NCBI GenBank assembly: GCA_963771985.1
Contig: CAVYVO010000022.1
Coordinates: 1 to 64,000, forward strand
Reading direction: 5' to 3'
DNA from: Trebonia sp963771985
GTDB taxonomy: Bacteria > Actinomycetota > Actinomycetes > Streptosporangiales > Streptosporangiaceae
Length of the DNA stretch: 64,000 nucleotides
In this document: piece by piece, positions 59,922 through 64,000 of the stretch
How positions within the stretch are numbered: the stretch's first letter is position 1
Layout of the letters: every line of letters starts with the position of its first letter
Program-made: the position numbers and the translations under genes
Notes under the pieces: generated by a model
What the model was told of the DNA's origin: nothing
Database searches by the model: none
The model's input: the letters and a program-made list of their open reading frames with translations, nothing else

Positions 59922-59947
59922 GGAATTGCGGGGCGCCAGCCGGTGTT
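59922..59947 (+). promoter_or_regulatory. Sigma-R type promoter upstream of sigR
   Basis: GGAAT (59922-59926), 18 bases, then GTTG (59945-59948). This equals the published sigma-R promoter consensus GGAAT-N18-GTT of Streptomyces. It lies about 136 bp before the sigR start on the same strand, fitting positive autoregulation under thiol-oxidative stress. Confidence 0.8.
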
Positions 59948-60082
59948 GAACGCGGCATGGCTGTTGCCTCACTGCCGAACAAGGTCGGCCGCACACCCCC
60001 TGCCCATGGCGTACGGTCACGCCGGCCCCCGACCCGCGTGGCCGGGCGGGTATCCTCGTACGGTCATCCTTACCGAGAGGGG

Positions 60083-60730
60083 GTGGGTCCCGTTCCAGAG
60101 ACGCTAGAGGAGCGCGGTGAGCGCTTCGAAGCGGATGTCATGCCTTACCTGGACCAGCTTTACTCCGCCGCCCTCCGGATGACCCGGAACCCGGCGGACG
60201 CCGAGGACCTGGTGCAGGAGACGTTCGCCAAGGCGTACGCGTCGTTCCACCAGTTCCAGCAGGGCACCAACCTCAAGGCCTGGCTGTTCCGGATCCTGAC
60301 CAACACGTTCATCAACACGTATCGCAAGCGGCAGCGGGAGCCGCAGCGGTCCGGCTCGGACGAGGTGGAGGACTGGCAGCTCGCGCGCGCCGCCTCGCAC
60401 AGTTCTGGCGGGCTCAAGTCCGCCGAGGCCGAGGCGCTGGAAAGGCTCCCCGACTCCGACATCAAGACGGCGCTGCAGAGCCTGCCCGAGGAGTTCCGGA
60501 TCGCGGTCTACCTGGCCGACGTGGAAGGGTTCGCGTATAAGGAAATCGCCGACATCATGGGGACGCCGATAGGTACCGTGATGTCACGGCTCCACCGTGG
60601 CCGCCGCCAGCTGCGGGAGCTGCTCCAGGACTACGCCGCCGAGCGTGGTCTGGTTCGGGCGCAGGCTGCCGGTGCTCAGGTGGGGAGCGCTCAGGCCGAG
60701 GCCGCTGAGGCCGAGGAGGGCAGGTCATGA
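60083..60730 (+). CDS. sigR: ECF sigma factor SigR (thiol-oxidative stress)
   Basis: A 215-residue ECF sigma factor. Region 2 has LYSAALRMTRNPADAEDLVQ, ETFAKAYASFHQFQQGTNLK, AWLFRILTNTFINTYRKRQR. Region 4 has LPEEFRIAVYLADVEGFAYK, EIADIMGTPIGTVMSRLHRG. GTG 60083 follows GAGAGGGG. In Streptomyces SigR drives thioredoxin, mycothiol and protease genes when RsrA is oxidised. A matching GGAAT-N18-GTT promoter lies upstream. It overlaps rsrA by ATGA. Confidence 0.94.
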   Translation: MGPVPETLEERGERFEADVMPYLDQLYSAALRMTRNPADAEDLVQETFAKAYASFHQFQQGTNLKAWLFRILTNTFINTYRKRQREPQRSGSDEVEDWQLARAASHSSGGLKSAEAEALERLPDSDIKTALQSLPEEFRIAVYLADVEGFAYKEIADIMGTPIGTVMSRLHRGRRQLRELLQDYAAERGLVRAQAAGAQVGSAQAEAAEAEEGRS

Positions 60731-60999
60731 GCTGCGGAAACCCGCACGAGGTGCCGTGTAGCGAGGTACTCGACCGGGTGTACTGGTACCTGGACGGGCA
60801 GCTGTCCGAGGACGACTGCGAAAGCATTCGGCAGCACCTTGATGAGTGCGGTCCCTGTCTGCGGGAGTTCGGCCTCGAGGAGGCGGTCAAGCGTTTGGTT
60901 GCAAAGCATTGCGGCTGTGATCCCGTGCCGTCGGAACTCCGCAGCAAAGTCCTGGTGCGGATCAGGCAGGTTCAGGCGGAGATAGAAGTCGCCGACTAG
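60727..60999 (+). CDS. rsrA: Anti-sigma factor RsrA (zinc-binding, redox sensor)
   Basis: A 90-residue ZAS-type anti-sigma factor. Zinc and redox ligands are in CGNPHEVPCSE, YLDGQLSEDDCESIRQHLDE and CGPCLREF (H-x3-C-x2-C, with Cys in front). Upon disulfide stress zinc is lost and SigR is released. The start overlaps the sigR stop by 4 bp, so equal synthesis is expected. An extra Cys pair lies in AKHCGCDPVP. Confidence 0.93.
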   Translation: MSCGNPHEVPCSEVLDRVYWYLDGQLSEDDCESIRQHLDECGPCLREFGLEEAVKRLVAKHCGCDPVPSELRSKVLVRIRQVQAEIEVAD

Positions 61000-61347
61000 T
61001 TGATTAGGCTGCGCTTAGCAGTCGGCTAGTGAATTTACACCGGCAGGGCCTGGGCGTCCTGTTTGTCGCGTGCTGTAATCGGCCGTTCGCGGTCCGTTCA
61101 CGATCAGCTTTGGGTCTGCGAGAATTAACGCGGCCACGTTATCCTGTCCTGGACGGCATGCTGCGAGCGGCCGTCAGCATTTGCGAGGGAGGGCTATCCC
61201 AATGCGGGCACCCGGCAAGCCGAGCACGATAACGTGCCGGTCGAGGACACGGTGCGTAGCCGTCTTGGTCGCTTTCGGAGTCTCCTGGGGGTAGCGACGG
61301 CGATAAGTGCGGTTCGGGTCAACTGCAGCTGGCTACGAGGGGGGAGC
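61000..61347. other. Intergenic region upstream of the first HD-GYP gene
   Basis: No gene is supported. An ATG-initiated frame runs from 61234 into the next gene, but its first 38 codons look non-coding (RSRLGRFRSLLGVATAISAV). No clear dyad or promoter is seen. Confidence 0.4.
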
Positions 61348-62793
61348 GTGGGCAAGCTCTCGCGAATCGCGTGGCTTTACATCGGCGCGGTTATAGCCGC
61401 TGCCGCGGTCGTGATTGGCCGGGGCCCGTTTACGGGGATTCAGTGGGACGTCGTCGCGGCGCTCGGTCTCCTTCTCGTAGCGTGCGAGTCTACCGCCACG
61501 CTGCTGAACTCCCGCAGCCTGGCCTGGTCGGCGAACAGCATCGCGAGCCTGGCCGCGGTGATCCTGATCGGCCCGGTCGGCGCGGCGCTCGTCGCGTGCT
61601 GCACGCTGCTCGGCATCCGCCGCGGTCCCTCACTCGCGCAGCGGCTCTTCAACACCGCCATGTTCGCGCTCAGCGCCTACCTCGCGGGCCGCGCGTTCCT
61701 GCTGTTCGGCGGCCACGTGGGCACGCCTCAGCCGAGTTCCTTTCCAGCCATCATCGCGCCGTTCGCCGGCGCCGCCGTGGTGCACGTGGCCGTCAACTTC
61801 TCGCTGCTGTGGGGCGTCCTCTGGCTGACCAGGGAACCCGGCGCGCCCGCGGGCCTGGTGGGGCTCGACTTCAAGCTGATGCTGACCGACCTGGGCTACG
61901 GCGCCTTCGGCGTGCTGATCGCCGCGCTGTGGAGCGTACTCGGGCCGTTCACGCCCGTCCTCGTGCTCATCCCGGTGTTCGTCGCCCGCTGGGCGGTGGC
62001 GCAGTTCGCCGCGCAGCAGCACGCCTACGAGGCGACGGTGAGCGCGCTGTGCCAGGCGGTGGAGACCAAGGACTTCTATACGCGCGGGCACAGTGAGCGG
62101 GTGTCGCGCGGATCGGTGATGATCGCCAAGGAGATCGGGATGCGCGCCGAGCGCGTGGAGGCGATCCGCTACGCGGGAATGCTCCACGACGTGGGCAAGC
62201 TGGGCGTGCCGACGTCGGTGCTGCAGAAGAACGGCTCCCTGACCGACGACGAGTACGCCGCGATCCAGCTGCATCCGATGCGCGGCCTGGACATCGTCCG
62301 GGAGATCGGTTTCCTTGACGAGGCGCTGGCCGGGATCATGCACCACCACGAGCGGATCGACGGCAAGGGCTACCCGATGGGCCTCGCCGGGGACGAGATT
62401 CCCGAGTTCGCCCGGGTCCTCGCGGTGGCCGACGCGTTTGACGCGATGACCTCCAACCGGTCTTACCGGGGGGCGCGCCCGGTGCCTGAGGCGATCAGCG
62501 AACTGGGCAAGTGGGCTGGTACCCAGTTCGACCCCGCGTTCGTCGACGCCTTCATCACCGCGATCAAACGAGAGGGCTGGAAGGGACCTGAGGCCGCGCC
62601 CCCGGTTCCCGGCCACCCGGCCGTCGCCGACTACCTGAGCGACGGGGACGGCCTCGCCGCCGCCCATGGCTCGTCGGTCAACGGCTCGTCCGCCAACGGC
62701 TCGTCGGTCAACGGCGTGGCACCCGCGAACGGCACGGCGGCCGGCGGCCTAGACGGCCCCCCGGGGCCGCTGCGTGCCATCGAGAGCCTCTGA
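61348..62793 (+). CDS. Membrane HD-GYP domain phosphohydrolase
   Basis: A 481-residue protein. The N-terminal half has six to seven membrane helices (RIAWLYIGAVIAAAAVVIG, VVAALGLLLVACESTATLL, FAGAAVVHVAVNFSLLWGVL, YGAFGVLIAALWSVLGPFTP). The cytoplasmic HD-GYP domain is complete: HSERVSRGSVMIA, AGMLHDVGKLGVP, MHHHERIDGKGYPMGLAGDE, VADAFDAMTSNRSYRGA. Such domains hydrolyse cyclic dinucleotides, mainly c-di-GMP. GTG 61348 (VGKLSRIAWLY) follows GGGGGGAG. The C-terminal tail carries Asn/Gly/Ser repeats (GSSVNGSSANGSSVNG). Confidence 0.9.
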   Translation: MGKLSRIAWLYIGAVIAAAAVVIGRGPFTGIQWDVVAALGLLLVACESTATLLNSRSLAWSANSIASLAAVILIGPVGAALVACCTLLGIRRGPSLAQRLFNTAMFALSAYLAGRAFLLFGGHVGTPQPSSFPAIIAPFAGAAVVHVAVNFSLLWGVLWLTREPGAPAGLVGLDFKLMLTDLGYGAFGVLIAALWSVLGPFTPVLVLIPVFVARWAVAQFAAQQHAYEATVSALCQAVETKDFYTRGHSERVSRGSVMIAKEIGMRAERVEAIRYAGMLHDVGKLGVPTSVLQKNGSLTDDEYAAIQLHPMRGLDIVREIGFLDEALAGIMHHHERIDGKGYPMGLAGDEIPEFARVLAVADAFDAMTSNRSYRGARPVPEAISELGKWAGTQFDPAFVDAFITAIKREGWKGPEAAPPVPGHPAVADYLSDGDGLAAAHGSSVNGSSANGSSVNGVAPANGTAAGGLDGPPGPLRAIESL

Positions 62794-62798
62794 CGCCC

Positions 62799-64000
62799 GT
62801 GGCGGCGCGACGGTACGAGCAGCGGGGGTTCCCGCGGCACGCGCTGGACTCTGGCCAGTCGCTCCTTGTCATCTTCGCCGGCCTGCTGGTGATCGTGTCG
62901 GTCGCGCAGACCGCCGTCGTCGGCGTCCGCGACACGCGCGCGGCGGTCGCGTTCGGCGCCCTGATCGCCTTCGGTGAGCTGCTGCGGCTGAACCTGCCCG
63001 GCGACCGGGAGGCGGCGCCCATCGCGACCGCGGGAGCGCTGGCGTACGCGTTGCTGCTCCGGATCGGGGACAGCCCGGCCCGGCCCAGCCCGCAGCAGGT
63101 GATCGCGGTGGCGGCGATCGGGATGGTCATCGGGGCGCTGCCCCACCTGGCGGTCGGCCGTCCTGCCAGGCTTTCCGCGATGGCGGCGCGGCTGCTGGCG
63201 GTGGCGTGCGTGGCCTGGGTGTTCCGCCCGCTCGCGAACGCTTCGCTGATCGGCAGCCGGTGGTGGTCCGAACTGCCGGTGATGCTTTCGCTCGTGATCT
63301 TGGCCTGGCTGGTGGAAGCCGTGATAGCGGCGCTGATCCGGACGGACGCGCTGCGCGCCAGGTTCGGCGTGGCGCTGCTCGACGAGCTGCGTGTCCAGCT
63401 GCCGGTCGGCTCCGCGGTCGGCGCGTCGGCGCTGCTCATCGCCTTCGCCGCCGAGGTCATGGGACTCGCGGCGGTCGCGGTCTTCGCCGCCCCGCTGCTG
63501 GTCACCCAGGTGGCGCTGCGCAGGTACACCGGCATCAGGGCCACCTATCTGCAGACGGTCCGCGCGCTGGCCCGGGTAACCGAGATCGGCGGGTATGTCG
63601 AGACCGGCCATTCTGCCAGGGTGAGCCGCCTGGCCGTCACCATCGGACGGGAGCTCGGCATGCCCGAGCCCGCGCTGCTCGAGCTCGAGTACGCGGCGCT
63701 GATGCACGATATCGGCCAGCTGTCGCTGCGCGACCCGATCCCGGGCGGAGCCACCGTGCTCGTGGTCAGGGAAGAGCAGCGGCGGATCGCCGAATATGGC
63801 GCGGAGGTCATCCAGCAGGCGCGCGTCCTGGACTCGGTGGCCGACATCGTGCGGCGGCAGAGCGACCCGTGCCGCCCCGCGGACCGAGGTCAGACGCCTC
63901 CGCTCAGCAGCCGCATCATCCGCGCGGCGAACGCGTTCGACGACCTGGTGGGCAGCTCGGTGGAACCCAGCCGCGCCGCCGCTGCGGTGCAGCGGCTCCG
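62799..64000 (+). CDS. Membrane HD-domain protein, degenerate HD-GYP, partial
   Basis: The open frame from GTG 62799 reaches the window end with no stop (at least 400 residues). Six or more membrane helices (LLVIFAGLLVIVSVAQTAVV, AVAAIGMVIGALPHLAVG, LPVMLSLVILAWLVEAVIAA, AVGASALLIAFAAEVMGLAA) precede an HD domain: ETGHSARVSRLAVTIG, YAALMHDIGQLSLRDP. The HHE and GYP motifs of the preceding paralogue are missing (VRRQSDPCRPADRG in that place), though the AANAFDDLV segment remains. It is probably a non-catalytic or altered-specificity partner in one operon with 61348. Confidence 0.82.
   Translation, partial: MAARRYEQRGFPRHALDSGQSLLVIFAGLLVIVSVAQTAVVGVRDTRAAVAFGALIAFGELLRLNLPGDREAAPIATAGALAYALLLRIGDSPARPSPQQVIAVAAIGMVIGALPHLAVGRPARLSAMAARLLAVACVAWVFRPLANASLIGSRWWSELPVMLSLVILAWLVEAVIAALIRTDALRARFGVALLDELRVQLPVGSAVGASALLIAFAAEVMGLAAVAVFAAPLLVTQVALRRYTGIRATYLQTVRALARVTEIGGYVETGHSARVSRLAVTIGRELGMPEPALLELEYAALMHDIGQLSLRDPIPGGATVLVVREEQRRIAEYGAEVIQQARVLDSVADIVRRQSDPCRPADRGQTPPLSSRIIRAANAFDDLVGSSVEPSRAAAAVQRL

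Noticed and set aside
61029..61232. Short open frame after rsrA
   Set aside because: No ribosome binding site, no domain, and a biased composition; it is treated as intergenic.

Overview
This 64 kb window comes from the chromosome of a high-GC Gram-positive actinomycete. GTG/TTG starts, ATGA/GTGA gene overlaps and a hisN-rsgA-aroA-sigR-rsrA neighbourhood familiar from Streptomyces and relatives support this. The family cannot be fixed from the sequence; a Streptosporangiales-like organism would fit.

The window has two parts. Bases 1 to about 30,050 are a layered genomic island; 30,100 to 64,000 looks like ordinary chromosome. The island is punctuated by four copies (3589, 21019, 26743, 30019) of the 3' half of a tRNA gene, starting in the anticodon loop (an Arg-CCT tRNA if read literally). 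Two copies carry a downstream hairpin. They look like attachment sites left by successive integrations. Next to the first copy are two related tyrosine recombinases: one decayed, the other full length but with the HxxR arginine replaced by tryptophan. The island therefore looks immobile.

Segment 1 (1-3588) resembles the end of an actinomycete integrative conjugative element: a small conserved protein divergent from a HutC-type GntR repressor with twin palindromic operators, then an overlapping 2H phosphoesterase. Segment 2 (3627-21018) holds the integrases, a glycosidase-like protein with a divergent TetR regulator, a DUF1707 protein, an alpha/beta hydrolase, an HTH/NB-ARC/TPR regulator, a secreted repeat protein, several gene remnants and two IS1634-type insertion sequences. 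The second of these lies exactly inside attachment site 2. Segment 3 (21057-26742) is one module: an ABC-2 exporter divergent from a three-gene sensor/regulator operon. Segment 4 (26781-30018) has a nucleotidyltransferase-fold protein, a membrane protein and an intact ISAs1 element with 9-bp target duplication.

The chromosomal part runs through stand-alone genes (VOC, GNAT, YjbR, AI-2E-type permease, DUF1206, methyltransferase), a propionyl/acetyl-CoA synthetase, a small heat-shock operon (hsp20-merR) with a readable promoter/operator, peptide deformylase, and a membrane-anchored phosphodiester-glycosidase protein with a GYGPQ repeat tail followed by UbiA-type and DprE2-like genes. Next come an orphan OmpR-type regulator, a translationally coupled MoxR ATPase/VWA/DUF1275 operon, a divergent UMP kinase, a stand-alone family A DNA polymerase downstream of two uncharacterised genes, CBS, hisN, rsgA, a frameshifted aroA, an HMCES-type peptidase, a DksA/TraR protein, a methyltransferase with an in-frame duplication, sigR-rsrA with a matching sigma-R promoter, and two HD-GYP-type membrane proteins, the last cut by the window end.

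Unexplained structure includes a roughly 105-nt hairpin (2663-2767), two back-to-back perfect inverted repeats (31154-31235), an AT-rich intergenic element in up to three copies, and a G/C-run repeat family that has entered coding sequence at aroA and at the methyltransferase gene.
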